Assembly (NCBI GenBank): GCA_016169945.1
Contig: JADLSH010000343.1
Location: forward strand, 208,088 to 272,087
Origin: Trachythela sp. YZ-2020
Lineage: Eukaryota; Cnidaria; Anthozoa; Malacalcyonacea; Clavulariidae
Direction of reading: 5' to 3'
Length of the DNA stretch: 64,000 nucleotides
Shown in pieces: positions 46,531 to 55,411 of the stretch (its first letter is position 1; each line of letters begins with the position of its first letter). The position numbers were made by a program, and so were the translations under genes. A model generated the notes under the pieces. That model searched no databases and had not been told where the DNA came from. It saw nothing but the letters and a program-made list of their open reading frames with translations.

Positions 46531-48003
46531 GTGACCGATCAATTAAGACCGTTACCCGAAGATTTTTTTAAGGACTGGAAGGCACGAGAAGCACTCGCCG
46601 AAGATATGATTCCATTGATCGGCAAGCTTTACCGTGAGAGCAATGTGTCCCTCTATATGTATGGCAAGCGCATGGCCAACCAGACGGTCACGGATCTGAT
46701 GAAGGCGCATCGCTTCGTGCGTCAGGTCGAACGCAGTGAATTATCCGAGTACGATTCTCACTCAATGATCCAGGCGATCACCAGCCTGAAGCTTGGACCG
46801 GCGCATATTGATGTCGGCAAAATGGTCTACATGTATCTGGCCGAGGGCGGCAAGCGCAGTAAACTGGAATTCGTCCAGGATAAACTGGCAGATCTGATCG
46901 GTTCAACCAAAAAGCCACTTCCTCAGCCGCAGGATATAGTGCTGTATGGCTTTGGCCGCATTGGCCGGCTACTTGCCCGTCTGTTAATCGAGAAGGCAGG
47001 CGGTGGCGACGTTCTTCGTCTGCGCGCTATTGTGATCCGCAAGGGCAAGAACGACAAGGACCTTGAAAAACGCGCCGCTTTGCTGCGTCGTGATTCTGTA
47101 CATGGTTCTTTTAATGGCACCATCCGTGTGATTCAAGAGGAAAATAAGCTGGTGATCAACGGCAATGAAGTGCAGATGATTTATGCCAACTCCCCAGACG
47201 AAGTCGATTACACGCAATACGGCATCAACAATGCGCTGGTGATTGATAATACCGGTGTCTGGAGCGATGAGGCCGGGTTGAGCCAGCATCTTCGGCCCGG
47301 CGCCTCCCGCGTACTTCTCACTGCACCAGCTAATGGTGATATACCCAACATTGTGTACGGCATTAACCATAAGCAGATCACGCCGGACACCAAAATCATT
47401 TCTGCCGCATCCTGTACCACTAACGCTATTGTGCCGGTATTGAAAGTGATGATGGATGAATATGGTATTCATAACGGTCACGTGGAAACCGTTCACTCCT
47501 ACACTAACGATCAGAACCTGATCGACAATTATCACAAGGGAGATCGCCGAGGTCGAAGTGCCCCGTTGAATATGGTGCTGACCTCAACCGGCGCAGCGAA
47601 AGCGGTGGCCAAGGCAATCCCGGAGCTGGCGGGTAAATTGACTGGTAATGCTATCCGCGTACCTACGCCGAATGTCTCTATGGCGATCCTGAATCTGCAA
47701 TTGGAACGAGAAACTAACGTCGAGGAGTTGAATGAATTTCTGCGTCGTCAGGCACTGCATTCTAAATTGCAGCAGCAGATTGGCTACACCATTTCCACCG
47801 AAGCGGTATCCACAGACTTTGTCGGCTCTCGCCGGGCCTGTGTCATTGATTCGCGGGCGACGATTGTCGATGGTAAAAGCGCAATTCTCTATTGCTGGTA
47901 TGACAACGAGTATGGCTATAGCTGTCAGGTGATGAGATGTGTTGAAAATTTTGCTGGCGTAGATTGGCCCGCTTACCCGCTCGAAAAAGAGGATCTAGCC
48001 TGA
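46531..48003 (+). CDS. Long-type glyceraldehyde-3-phosphate dehydrogenase (gapB-like)
   Basis: A 490-residue GAPDH with the extended N-terminus of the gammaproteobacterial long form. The start is the GTG at 46531, because GAGGA lies 8 bases before it and family members begin just before the PLPEDFF-like segment; the frame reaches back to 46450. Residues ~1-130 are the all-alpha extension (ALAEDMIPLIGKLYRESNV). The Rossmann GFGRIGR starts near 140. Catalytic Cys295 lies in SAASCTTNAI; NEYGYSCQVMR is family-typical. Probably NAD(P)-dependent and gluconeogenic. Confidence 0.9.
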   Translation: MTDQLRPLPEDFFKDWKAREALAEDMIPLIGKLYRESNVSLYMYGKRMANQTVTDLMKAHRFVRQVERSELSEYDSHSMIQAITSLKLGPAHIDVGKMVYMYLAEGGKRSKLEFVQDKLADLIGSTKKPLPQPQDIVLYGFGRIGRLLARLLIEKAGGGDVLRLRAIVIRKGKNDKDLEKRAALLRRDSVHGSFNGTIRVIQEENKLVINGNEVQMIYANSPDEVDYTQYGINNALVIDNTGVWSDEAGLSQHLRPGASRVLLTAPANGDIPNIVYGINHKQITPDTKIISAASCTTNAIVPVLKVMMDEYGIHNGHVETVHSYTNDQNLIDNYHKGDRRGRSAPLNMVLTSTGAAKAVAKAIPELAGKLTGNAIRVPTPNVSMAILNLQLERETNVEELNEFLRRQALHSKLQQQIGYTISTEAVSTDFVGSRRACVIDSRATIVDGKSAILYCWYDNEYGYSCQVMRCVENFAGVDWPAYPLEKEDLA

Positions 48004-48088
48004 TACTGCTGCACGAGTTAAAGGGGACAAAGCCTGACCTATCCCTTTTTTGCTTTCTTGTTGAATTAAACAAATAGGTAATTCTCAA

Positions 48089-49396
48089 ATGGCCGATTCC
48101 GATCATTTACAGATTCTTAGCAAGGGGATCGATGTGTGGAATACCTGGCGCAAAGAAAATCCCGATATCAGACCTGATTTATGCGGAGCTGACTTACAGG
48201 AATTCGATCTGCACGAAACAAACTTATCAAGCTGTAAATTTCAGAATACTAATCTGAAATCAGCTAATTTGCGCGATGCTGACCTCAGCCATAATTCTAT
48301 TAGCAATTGTAACTTGAGTTATGCAAATCTTACCGGGACTCAATTTGACCGATGTAGTTTCAGATCGGTTAATTTAAATGGAGCTAAATTCTTAAACACT
48401 GATTTAAGCAATGTCAGCTTTGAGTACTCAATATTCAGTAGCGAGAACTTTGGCAGTTACCTGGCCAGGTGGAACAGAGTCGATGGGGCTGATTTCAGTC
48501 ATGCGAAACTCACAAAAACCCGCTTTTATCACTGCAACCTGCATAGAGCGATTCTGAGAGAAGCTAACCTGGTTGAAGCTGAATTTTCTCAATGCAATCT
48601 TGCTGAGGCAAATCTATCTAAAGCTAATCTTACCGACGCCCGGCTGGCAAATTGCAATCTCACCCGAGCTAATTTATTCAGTACAAATTTTACAGAGACC
48701 AAGTTCACCGAAAACACACTGGCTGATATCGACCTTAGCCATGTGACAGGTATAGATACGATAAATCATTTTGGTCCGTCAACCGTTGACCAAAATACAC
48801 TGACACTTTCAGGTCGCCTGCCTGAGATTTTTCTACGCGGCTGTGGTCTGTCAGACAATTTTATTCAATATATTCCATCTCTCTTTTGGGTGCCGCAAGC
48901 AATTGAGTTTTATTCGTGTTTTATCAGTTATAACCATGAAGATAAATCTTTCGCTCGTCGCTTATACGATGCGTTACAAGGGCGCGGTATTCGTTGCTGG
49001 CTCGATGAAAAACAGGTACTTCCTGGAGAAGATATTTACGAAGCAATTGATCACGGAATTAAGCATTGGGATAAGATCTTGCTATGTTGTTCAAAGAAGT
49101 CATTAACTAGTTGGTGGGTTGATAATGAAATTGATTCCGCATTTGAAAAAGAACGTGGCTTGATGCGAGAACGTGGTAAAAAAGTGTTGTCTGTTATTCC
49201 ACTTGATCTTGATGGTTACATGTTTAGCTCTGACTGGGACAGCGGAAAAAAACGTCAGATTAATTCACGTCTGGCTGCAAATTTTGTTGGATGGGAAAAT
49301 GACAATGAAAAATTTGAAACTGCCTTCGAGAAAGTCGTTCAAGCATTACACAGTGATGCGGCCAAAAAAGACGAACCTCCAGAGTCGAAGTTATGA
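48089..49396 (+). CDS. Pentapeptide-repeat/TIR-domain fusion protein
   Basis: A 435-residue cytoplasmic protein in two clear parts. Residues ~30-220 are a pentapeptide-repeat beta-helix of A(D/N)L-type units (LCGADLQEF, ANLRDADLSHN, ANLTGTQF, AILREANLVEAEF, ANLTRANLFST), interrupted near 112-130. Residues ~274-420 are a TIR domain: box 1 YSCFISYNHEDKSFARRLYDAL, CWLDEKQVLPGEDIYEAI, and SWWVDNEIDSAF with the likely catalytic Glu347. Bacterial TIR domains often cleave NAD+ and take part in antiphage immunity. No partner gene is obvious next to it. Confidence 0.88.
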   Translation: MADSDHLQILSKGIDVWNTWRKENPDIRPDLCGADLQEFDLHETNLSSCKFQNTNLKSANLRDADLSHNSISNCNLSYANLTGTQFDRCSFRSVNLNGAKFLNTDLSNVSFEYSIFSSENFGSYLARWNRVDGADFSHAKLTKTRFYHCNLHRAILREANLVEAEFSQCNLAEANLSKANLTDARLANCNLTRANLFSTNFTETKFTENTLADIDLSHVTGIDTINHFGPSTVDQNTLTLSGRLPEIFLRGCGLSDNFIQYIPSLFWVPQAIEFYSCFISYNHEDKSFARRLYDALQGRGIRCWLDEKQVLPGEDIYEAIDHGIKHWDKILLCCSKKSLTSWWVDNEIDSAFEKERGLMRERGKKVLSVIPLDLDGYMFSSDWDSGKKRQINSRLAANFVGWENDNEKFETAFEKVVQALHSDAAKKDEPPESKL

Positions 49397-49577
49397 TCGA
49401 AAATCGTCTGCGAAATTAGAGTAACGCAGTTGCGATTGCCGAGAACAAACAGGATCAGACTCGTTTTAATTTACTTTGTTTGTAACTCCTGAAATTTTAA
49501 TAGGAATATGCGAGAGTTTACTTCACAGGCGAGCTGCTTGTCAGGTGTAAAATATTAATCATTACAAAAGGGGATAT

Positions 49578-49970
49578 ATGAAATCACTTATCGCATTATG
49601 GGTAATTTTCTTTTTTACCTCTACATTAAATGCATCAGAACTTTCTTTGCCTACCCGAGCTCTTAATAGTACGGACATCACATATAACTATACTAGTGGT
49701 CGTTCTTACAACGTTAAATTTGAAGAACAAGGAGTTAGCTATCGATTCCTTACCGGTTCAAAACCAGAAAAATGGTGGGGGCCTTTTCCTTATCAAGCCT
49801 TCAAGGTAGAAGATGAAGTCTATTTTGCCTCATGGTTCGAAGAGGGTTATGGAGACTACGTTACATTATTAATTAACTTTAATAACAACCTTCTTTATGG
49901 AAGTGCAATTTTATCGGGTAAAAAAGTCCATTTTCATGGTGCGAATATTGTTGAAGTTAAGCGCAAGTAA
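49578..49970 (+). CDS. Small exported protein with MoaF-like fold
   Basis: A 130-residue protein with a signal peptide (MKSLIALWVIFFFTSTLNASE). The mature part GRSYNVKFEEQGVSYRF, WWGPFPYQAFKVEDEVYFASWFEEGYGDYVTLLINF resembles the MoaF-like calycin fold (small beta barrels) of unknown function. It is preceded by GGGGATA 6-8 bases before the ATG. No operon partner. Confidence 0.55.
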   Translation: MKSLIALWVIFFFTSTLNASELSLPTRALNSTDITYNYTSGRSYNVKFEEQGVSYRFLTGSKPEKWWGPFPYQAFKVEDEVYFASWFEEGYGDYVTLLINFNNNLLYGSAILSGKKVHFHGANIVEVKRK

Positions 49971-50052
49971 CACAGCTAACAAATCGTCCAAGATCAACCA
50001 CAAACAACTGCTGTAAACGAGTTCAACATTAACTTACTAAAAAGAGAACAAT

Positions 50053-50673
50053 ATGAGTGGATTATTAGAACATGCAGCGACAGTTTTTATGGCATTTTTC
50101 GCGATTATGAATCCTATCGCAAACACAACAGTCTTCGCGGGACTAACGGGTGATAAAGATAAGTCTGAGAAGACTAAAATCGCTGTTAAGGCTCTAATCA
50201 TCACTTTTATTATAATTCTACTATTTGCAGTGTTAGGAAAATCAATCTTTCACTTATTTGGTATAACCCTTCCTGCATTACGAATAACAGGAGGTATTTT
50301 GGTATTTCTTGTTGGATATCATATGCTTCAAGGGGCAAACTCAAAATTGCATACAGCTAAAGAAAGTAGCGATACAGATGTAGCAGTATCCCCTATGGCT
50401 GTGCCTCTTCTCGCTGGCCCTGGAACTATTGCAACAGCAATGAATTATTCCGCAGCAGGAGGGTGGATGGAAATTGCTATAACAGTATTTATGTTTGCCG
50501 TTCTATGTCTTATTACCTTTTTTTGTTTTATTTTTAGTTCGAAAATTTTATCCACAATAGGCGAAAGTGGACTTGGTATTGTTACTCGCTTAATGGGGCT
50601 CATTCTGGCTGTAATAGGCGTGCAAATGCTTATTGTGGGCATAAAGTCTGCTATACCACCAGTCGTAGGCTAA
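50053..50673 (+). CDS. MarC-family integral membrane protein
   Basis: A 206-residue membrane protein with six hydrophobic helices. MAFFAIMNPIANTTVFAGLT, FGITLPALRITGGILVFLVG, MAVPLLAGPGTIATAMNY and RLMGLILAVIGVQMLIVGI are the conserved MarC/YchE blocks. The family, once thought to affect antibiotic resistance, has an unknown transport role. AAAAGAGA precedes the ATG. Confidence 0.9.
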   Translation: MSGLLEHAATVFMAFFAIMNPIANTTVFAGLTGDKDKSEKTKIAVKALIITFIIILLFAVLGKSIFHLFGITLPALRITGGILVFLVGYHMLQGANSKLHTAKESSDTDVAVSPMAVPLLAGPGTIATAMNYSAAGGWMEIAITVFMFAVLCLITFFCFIFSSKILSTIGESGLGIVTRLMGLILAVIGVQMLIVGIKSAIPPVVG

Positions 50674-50744
50674 AGAATAGCTGCTCAAAAGTAAGTTCTT
50701 GCAACAACACATTTCTATTATTAAATAACGTTGGAGATAATTGA

Positions 50745-51164
50745 GTGGATTATTTTATGGAGTTTCACTGGTGGTATGTATTAGTTGGAATCATTTTTTT
50801 CATCATGGTGTTTGGCAAAGGCAAGGGTGGCTTTGTTGTCAAACGCTTTACTGCCACTATGGAAATACTTGATGAACGCTTTGAGGGATGTCAACCTGAG
50901 GCCGAATATTCAATCTTCAAAGAAGGCAGCCCGGATCATATTGAAATTGAAGTTGAAAGATTAACGCTCCAAGTTGGCGAAGAACTGGACTTTCAGCTAA
51001 ATGGGGTAACTCTCGCAAAGGTAAAAGTAAAGCGTGACAAAGAAGCTGAGTTCGATCACTGGAGAGACGAAGGTATCGATTTCCCAGTTATAAAAGAAGG
51101 TGATGAACTGGTGATTAAATACCAGGGGAAGGATGTGCTAAAAGGTAGATTCCAATTAGATTGA
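50745..51164 (+). CDS. Membrane-anchored small hypothetical protein
   Basis: A 139-residue protein with one N-terminal transmembrane helix (WWYVLVGIIFFIMVFG) and a soluble, acidic beta-rich domain, with HIEIEVERLTLQVGEELDFQLNG and FPVIKEGDELVIKYQGKDVLKGRFQLD. GTG at 50745 has GGAGA 8-12 bases before it; an ATG four codons in is also possible. No family recognised. Confidence 0.65.
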   Translation: MDYFMEFHWWYVLVGIIFFIMVFGKGKGGFVVKRFTATMEILDERFEGCQPEAEYSIFKEGSPDHIEIEVERLTLQVGEELDFQLNGVTLAKVKVKRDKEAEFDHWRDEGIDFPVIKEGDELVIKYQGKDVLKGRFQLD

Positions 51165-51198
51165 TTAGGGCATTTATTATAAAGAGTTGAGAGGTAGC

Positions 51199-51717
51199 AT
51201 GGAAACCTATATCGCATTGCTAAGAGGCATCAATGTTGGTGGAAAAAACTTACTTCCAATGAAAGGTTTGGTTCTCCTACTTGAGGATAATGGCTTTCAG
51301 AATGTTAGAACATATATACAAAGCGGTAATGTAGTCTTTCAAAGTGGCAAAAAGCCGAATACTGAAATACCCACACTGATCAAAAATACATTTGGTTTTA
51401 AGCCAGAAGTTCTTATTTTTAAAGAATCTGAATTTCGAATAATTGCAGAAACTAATCCGTATAAATCAATGGAAGGAAAAACGGTACATTTCTTTTTCTG
51501 CAAGACGGCACCAAAAATTGATTTAAACAAAATTGATAAATTAATAACCGAATCAGAAGAATACTCTGTTAAAGGTAAGGTTTTCTATTTGCATGCCCCA
51601 AATGGTATAGGAAAATCAAAGTTAGTGAAAAATATTGATCGTTGCTTAGGAGCACCTGTAACAGGTAGAAATTTAAATACCGTTACTAAGATTCTAGCAT
51701 TAACACAAAATATATAA
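51199..51717 (+). CDS. DUF1697 protein
   Basis: A 172-residue protein starting METYIALLRGINVGGKNLLPMK, the exact DUF1697 signature, then GFQNVRTYIQSGNVVFQS and NPYKSMEGKTVHFFFC and TGRNLNTVTKI at the C-terminus. The start ATG at 51199 is preceded by GAGAGGTAGC. Function unknown; the fold is an RRM-like alpha/beta protein. It is followed by a TfoX-like gene. Confidence 0.88.
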   Translation: METYIALLRGINVGGKNLLPMKGLVLLLEDNGFQNVRTYIQSGNVVFQSGKKPNTEIPTLIKNTFGFKPEVLIFKESEFRIIAETNPYKSMEGKTVHFFFCKTAPKIDLNKIDKLITESEEYSVKGKVFYLHAPNGIGKSKLVKNIDRCLGAPVTGRNLNTVTKILALTQNI

Positions 51718-51808
51718 CCTGTGGTTAGAATTAAGCCCGCCTACAAAATATAACTTTAATTCGTTATCGCTCACCTTTTTATTACAACATAGTCCCGTCA
51801 GGTGAAAT

Positions 51809-52138
51809 ATGAGTGCAAGTCCAGAATTTATTGAATATGTCAGAGAACTCTTAATACCACTTGGGGAATTAAAAGATGGTAAATTTTTTGGTGGGTTTGC
51901 CTTTAAAAGTGGATCAAAACAATTCGCCATGATAATGGGAAATACTTTATATTTTTGTGTTAATGATAGTACTCGACCAAAATATGAAGCCATTGGCATG
52001 GAGCCGTTTTCATATTCAACAAAAAAAAGAGTTGTTAAGGTAAAAAAATACTATTCGATCCCTGAAGAGCTTTTTGAAAATCAAGAAGAGTTTATCAGTT
52101 GGGCTGTTGAAGCAATTGATTCTGCATATGCTTCATAA
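51809..52138 (+). CDS. TfoX N-terminal-domain protein
   Basis: A 109-residue protein covering only the TfoX/Sxy N-terminal domain: FIEYVRELLIPLGELKDGKFFGGFAFKS, LYFCVNDSTRPKYEAIGMEPFSY, YYSIPEELFENQEEFISWAVEAIDSA. Full-length TfoX regulates competence in Haemophilus and Vibrio; single-domain versions are common and of unknown function. The stop is 60 bases before the fold-back element. Confidence 0.88.
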   Translation: MSASPEFIEYVRELLIPLGELKDGKFFGGFAFKSGSKQFAMIMGNTLYFCVNDSTRPKYEAIGMEPFSYSTKKRVVKVKKYYSIPEELFENQEEFISWAVEAIDSAYAS

Positions 52139-52197
52139 CAAACCTTCTTTCTTGGAATCCAGAAAAGGTTATAAGGAAAAAATCTTGCATTGATGTA

Positions 52198-52463
52198 TAT
52201 ACCCAAACCACTTGGAAATGCAGTTTTCAGCGTGTCCAAGCGTCTACGCAACAAGGCAGCGTACGCCGAGAATGGTGGTTCCATTTTCAAGTGCGCTAAC
52301 GCGGTTGCGTAGATGCTTGGCCGCGCCCTGCGGGTGGTTCTATCGGCCTTGCTGGACTGTGTTGTGTCTCTTGAAAAGGGAACCACCCTTTCCGGCGAAA
52401 CACGCCTTGTCAGCAAGGCCGATAGAACCACTGAAAACTGCATTTCCAAGTGATTTGGGTATA
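52198..52463. mobile_element. Fold-back element (MITE-like) with 33-bp terminal inverted repeats
   Basis: TATACCCAAACCACTTGG...AAATGCAGTTTTCAG (52198-52230) is matched at the right end (52431-52463) with one mismatch. Inside are nested pairs: GGTTCTATCGGCCTTGCTG against CAGCAAGGCCGATAGAACC (about 52336-52354 and 52412-52430), CCAAGCGTCTACGCAAC against GTTGCGTAGATGCTTGG, and GGTGGTTCC against GGAACCACC. No transposase. It lies between convergent tfoX-like and AraC genes. Open frames here are artefacts of the palindrome. Confidence 0.88.
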
Positions 52464-52502
52464 TAGGTTTCACATAACCCAATTACACCCTAGCAAAGCT
52501 AA

Positions 52503-53414
52503 TTACGTGACTGGCGATATTCGGGCTTCCGATGGGCTTATTCCAAATTCACGCTGAAATGCACGGATAAAACTTGTATCTGATGCGTATCCTACTTCAG
52601 AAGCTATCGATCCGATCCTTTCATTACCTGTACGGATTGCTGTCATGGCAAGGTTCATTCGCCACATAGTCATATAAGCATTCGGAGGCATACCAACAAG
52701 CAGGTTAAAACGTCGGGCAAATGCAGATCGTGATAATGCTACTGACGATGCAAGGGATGAAATATTCCATGGCTTTTGGGGTTCGTTATGAATATGTCCC
52801 AGTGCTTTACAAATTTGCTTATCGGCTAGCGCTTTAAGGAAACTGTTCTCGGTGTGCTCCTGAGTTATGGCATGACGATAGGCTTGCGCAAAGAACATCT
52901 CACAAAGCCTCTCTACCATAGCATTGTTACCCGCCAATTCCTGATCCATTTCGTACTCCATTAGCTGGGCAATACGAAGAATCCATGATAAGTCACTTTG
53001 CTCATGCGACTTTAATAAAATAGAAGTCGGGAGTGTCGAAAACATGGGATGCGTATTCCCAGAGTCGTTGCGCAAAGCACCACAAAGTAATCGACAGTCT
53101 AGCCCGCCAAAGTGATTCTCATCAGCCTGCTCTGTATCCTTTTGATTGAGTCCAGCATACATGGTGTCAGCCAGCCAATGGTGTTTGCCGCGACTAATTA
53201 GTATTGCATCCCCTTTACGAAGACGGATCACTTGATCTGATGCCTCTAGACCGATAAGAGCTTCACCTTCTAGTACGATATGAAACCTGGGCTCATTTTC
53301 AGCATCAAGATCTATGCGCCAGGGAGCCGTTAGCGTGGAGCGGAAAAAAACACTACCAACCATATTTAAGGATCGAAATATTTGATTAAATATATCCAAG
53401 TCTTGTTTTATCAT
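52503..53414 (-). CDS. AraC-family regulator with cupin-type sensor
   Basis: A 303-residue transcription factor. The N-terminal ~170 residues form an AraC-binding/cupin-6 sensor (RIDLDAENEPRFHIVLEGEALI, RLRKGDAILISRGKHHW). The C-terminal ~100 residues have the double HTH: ISSLASSVALSRSAFARRFNLLVGMPPNAYMTMWRMNLA and RIGSIASEVGYASDTSFIRAFQREFGISPSEAR. No regulatory target is obvious; it precedes the secreted-protein cluster on the same strand. Confidence 0.9.
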   Translation of the reverse strand: MIKQDLDIFNQIFRSLNMVGSVFFRSTLTAPWRIDLDAENEPRFHIVLEGEALIGLEASDQVIRLRKGDAILISRGKHHWLADTMYAGLNQKDTEQADENHFGGLDCRLLCGALRNDSGNTHPMFSTLPTSILLKSHEQSDLSWILRIAQLMEYEMDQELAGNNAMVERLCEMFFAQAYRHAITQEHTENSFLKALADKQICKALGHIHNEPQKPWNISSLASSVALSRSAFARRFNLLVGMPPNAYMTMWRMNLAMTAIRTGNERIGSIASEVGYASDTSFIRAFQREFGISPSEARISPVT

Positions 53415-53502
53415 TCTATGGGCACTTTGGCTTTGTGTACTCTTCCGACAGTAACGTTCCTTTAAATTTAAAGAGAATAGAAATTTATTTTAGAAAATAA
53501 AA

Positions 53503-53533
53503 AGCCAGAGCCACATCATATGTAGCTCTGGCT
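53503..53533 (-). terminator. Rho-independent terminator of the 526-residue exported protein gene
   Basis: On the minus strand, AGCCAGAGC-TACATATGATGTG-GCTCTGGCT is followed by TTTTTATTTTC. It lies 33 bases after that gene's stop. Confidence 0.85.
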
Positions 53534-53565
53534 ATTCCTAACTAAAAATAGTTATCAAACAAATG

Positions 53566-55146
53566 CTATCGATCGTCAGCATCACGTGGGATTGATGACT
53601 CGATTCCCTCCTCAAGTATTGTCGCAAATCCTGATGCGACATATGCACGTTGGCTTGGGGCAAAACGCGGTGCCAATAAGCCATCATTGATTTCACGTGT
53701 TACAGCAAAACGATTGAAATCAACCGCGGCTAAGAATAGATCCCGACCGGTAAGTAGTTCTTCACCATTTTGGAATTCTCGCAGTATTGAGGCCTCACCA
53801 AATGAGATGACGCCATCGCCATTGGTATCAACTTTTGCGACCTGGTTTGCATAAGCCATGAACAGGCGTTGTGGTAAACCTACTCCAGGAGCGAAGGATT
53901 GCGTACGTATGAATGTATCCAGTAATATCTCATTAGTGAGTTTACTTGGAATGTTACGATTACGTAATTCTGCCTGGGCAAATTCCACACTGTCTTCAAA
54001 ACGATCTGGATCACGTGGGTTGAGAGGATCATCACCCATTGAGTTGCGTCGTTCTTCTGAGATCGTAGTTTCGGGGATATTCCCAGATGCTAACGAATCT
54101 AGCGTTGGTGGGAGAACTGATTGGTTAAGCACCGCTGGTACGCCATCTAAACCACCAGTAAATGGTAGTTCGTAATGAGGAAAGACCCAATTAGTCCCTG
54201 GATTCAGTTCCCAATACGCGTGGATATCACTCTGCTGAAGGGCATTAAACGTCCCAATACTGACAGGATAACTGACCGTATTGGTTATATCGCCACTTGC
54301 AAAGTCATCATTAACTGATGGGAAGCGAACGGCCTGTCCATCTAAAGTAAAGATAGTGCCTACGGTATTTGCTTCTTCAGCTGAGTTGGCGCGGAGTGCT
54401 TCATAATCCGCCAGGGTCATGGTGCCCCAGGGGTTAACACCTTCACTATCAAGTTCTGCAATTGTATTTGGAACTGTAAGATCACGAATCAACCAACCTT
54501 CATACCAACCCGCTTCGTTATTGATAACAAACAAGCCAGAAATATCGGTAAAGACATCAACAAATGCGGCAGGATCTTCTGCTGATTGAGGATCACCTGG
54601 AAGATCATCTTTAGGTTCAAAAACCATTCTGATCGAACCAATAGTTGGTAATCCACCATTGGCGAAATTTGCTCCTGTTTGTAATGCTTGATCATTAATC
54701 CCAGGAATGGCTGCCGTAAATGGAGTAGGCTCAAACTCAGTGGTGTCTAGTAGATAATATGAAAACAACAAGCTGGGATCATCTGCTTCGGAGAATACTG
54801 GCAACGGAGAAAGTGAGTGGGGTCGTCTCTCCAGATCAACTATGCGGTCACAAAGATCTCGAGGAAGTGGGCGAATATCTGCACGTCTTCTTAATCGTCT
54901 GACTTCTCTTGGATCACTAGCAAGTGGTTTTGAACACTCAGTCCTTCCACGTGCTCTTCTTCGCTCAGCTCGTCGTTCATTCTGTTTGAATTTTTTATGT
55001 TTAAGTTTTTTAAATTTATATAACTGTTCAAATTTTGCATTTGAAAAAGATCGCCCGTTTCCACTCTCAGCCAAAGCACTGACTGAAGATATTGACAACA
55101 CACAACCTACTGCAACTGCCATTAAATTTTTTTGAAAATGTATCAT
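53566..55146 (-). CDS. Large exported protein of unknown function with one EF-hand-like loop
   Basis: A 526-residue protein. Signal peptide MIHFQKNLMAVAVGCVLSISSVSALAES, then a strongly basic, Arg/Lys-rich stretch (about 40-75). The body is Asp/Pro-rich and has LFVINNEAGWYEGWLIRDL and NPGTNWVFPHYELPFTGG. A calcium-binding loop DTNGDGVISFGEA appears around 445. The C-terminus is again acidic. I do not recognise the family. It is 265 bases downstream of the other large exported gene on the same strand. Confidence 0.6.
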   Translation of the reverse strand: MIHFQKNLMAVAVGCVLSISSVSALAESGNGRSFSNAKFEQLYKFKKLKHKKFKQNERRAERRRARGRTECSKPLASDPREVRRLRRRADIRPLPRDLCDRIVDLERRPHSLSPLPVFSEADDPSLLFSYYLLDTTEFEPTPFTAAIPGINDQALQTGANFANGGLPTIGSIRMVFEPKDDLPGDPQSAEDPAAFVDVFTDISGLFVINNEAGWYEGWLIRDLTVPNTIAELDSEGVNPWGTMTLADYEALRANSAEEANTVGTIFTLDGQAVRFPSVNDDFASGDITNTVSYPVSIGTFNALQQSDIHAYWELNPGTNWVFPHYELPFTGGLDGVPAVLNQSVLPPTLDSLASGNIPETTISEERRNSMGDDPLNPRDPDRFEDSVEFAQAELRNRNIPSKLTNEILLDTFIRTQSFAPGVGLPQRLFMAYANQVAKVDTNGDGVISFGEASILREFQNGEELLTGRDLFLAAVDFNRFAVTREINDGLLAPRFAPSQRAYVASGFATILEEGIESSIPRDADDR

Positions 55147-55351
55147 TCCAATCTACTCCATAGTCTAAAAAATATTAAAATTACAAAGTCCCCCTTCAGG
55201 TCTAGTCTTAGAGTGGGATGTTGCTTTGGAGTTGCAGTGTAAAGTCCTGATCAAGACGAATAGACAATAGATCAGGAGCATTAGAACATCATGTTTCTGA
55301 AGTAAATAAATTTTTACTCGCCGTGCATTTATTTTTTGTAAAATAAAAAAA

Positions 55352-55371
55352 CCGACCAGTTTCCTGGCCGG
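55352..55371 (-). terminator. Rho-independent terminator of the 578-residue exported protein gene
   Basis: Minus-strand CCGGCCAG-GAAA-CTGGTCGG followed by TTTTTTTATTTT, 40 bases after the stop at 55412. Confidence 0.87.
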
Positions 55372-55411
55372 AATATGAAGAAACTTTATTTAAAAATTAT
55401 TAATCTATTTC

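Noticed and set aside
46984..47535. 183-codon minus-strand frame inside the GAPDH gene
   Set aside because: Shadow of the long GAPDH gene; no family resemblance.
52081..52482. Open frames on both strands at 52081-52482
   Set aside because: They are created by the palindromic fold-back element and include its terminal repeats; not a gene.
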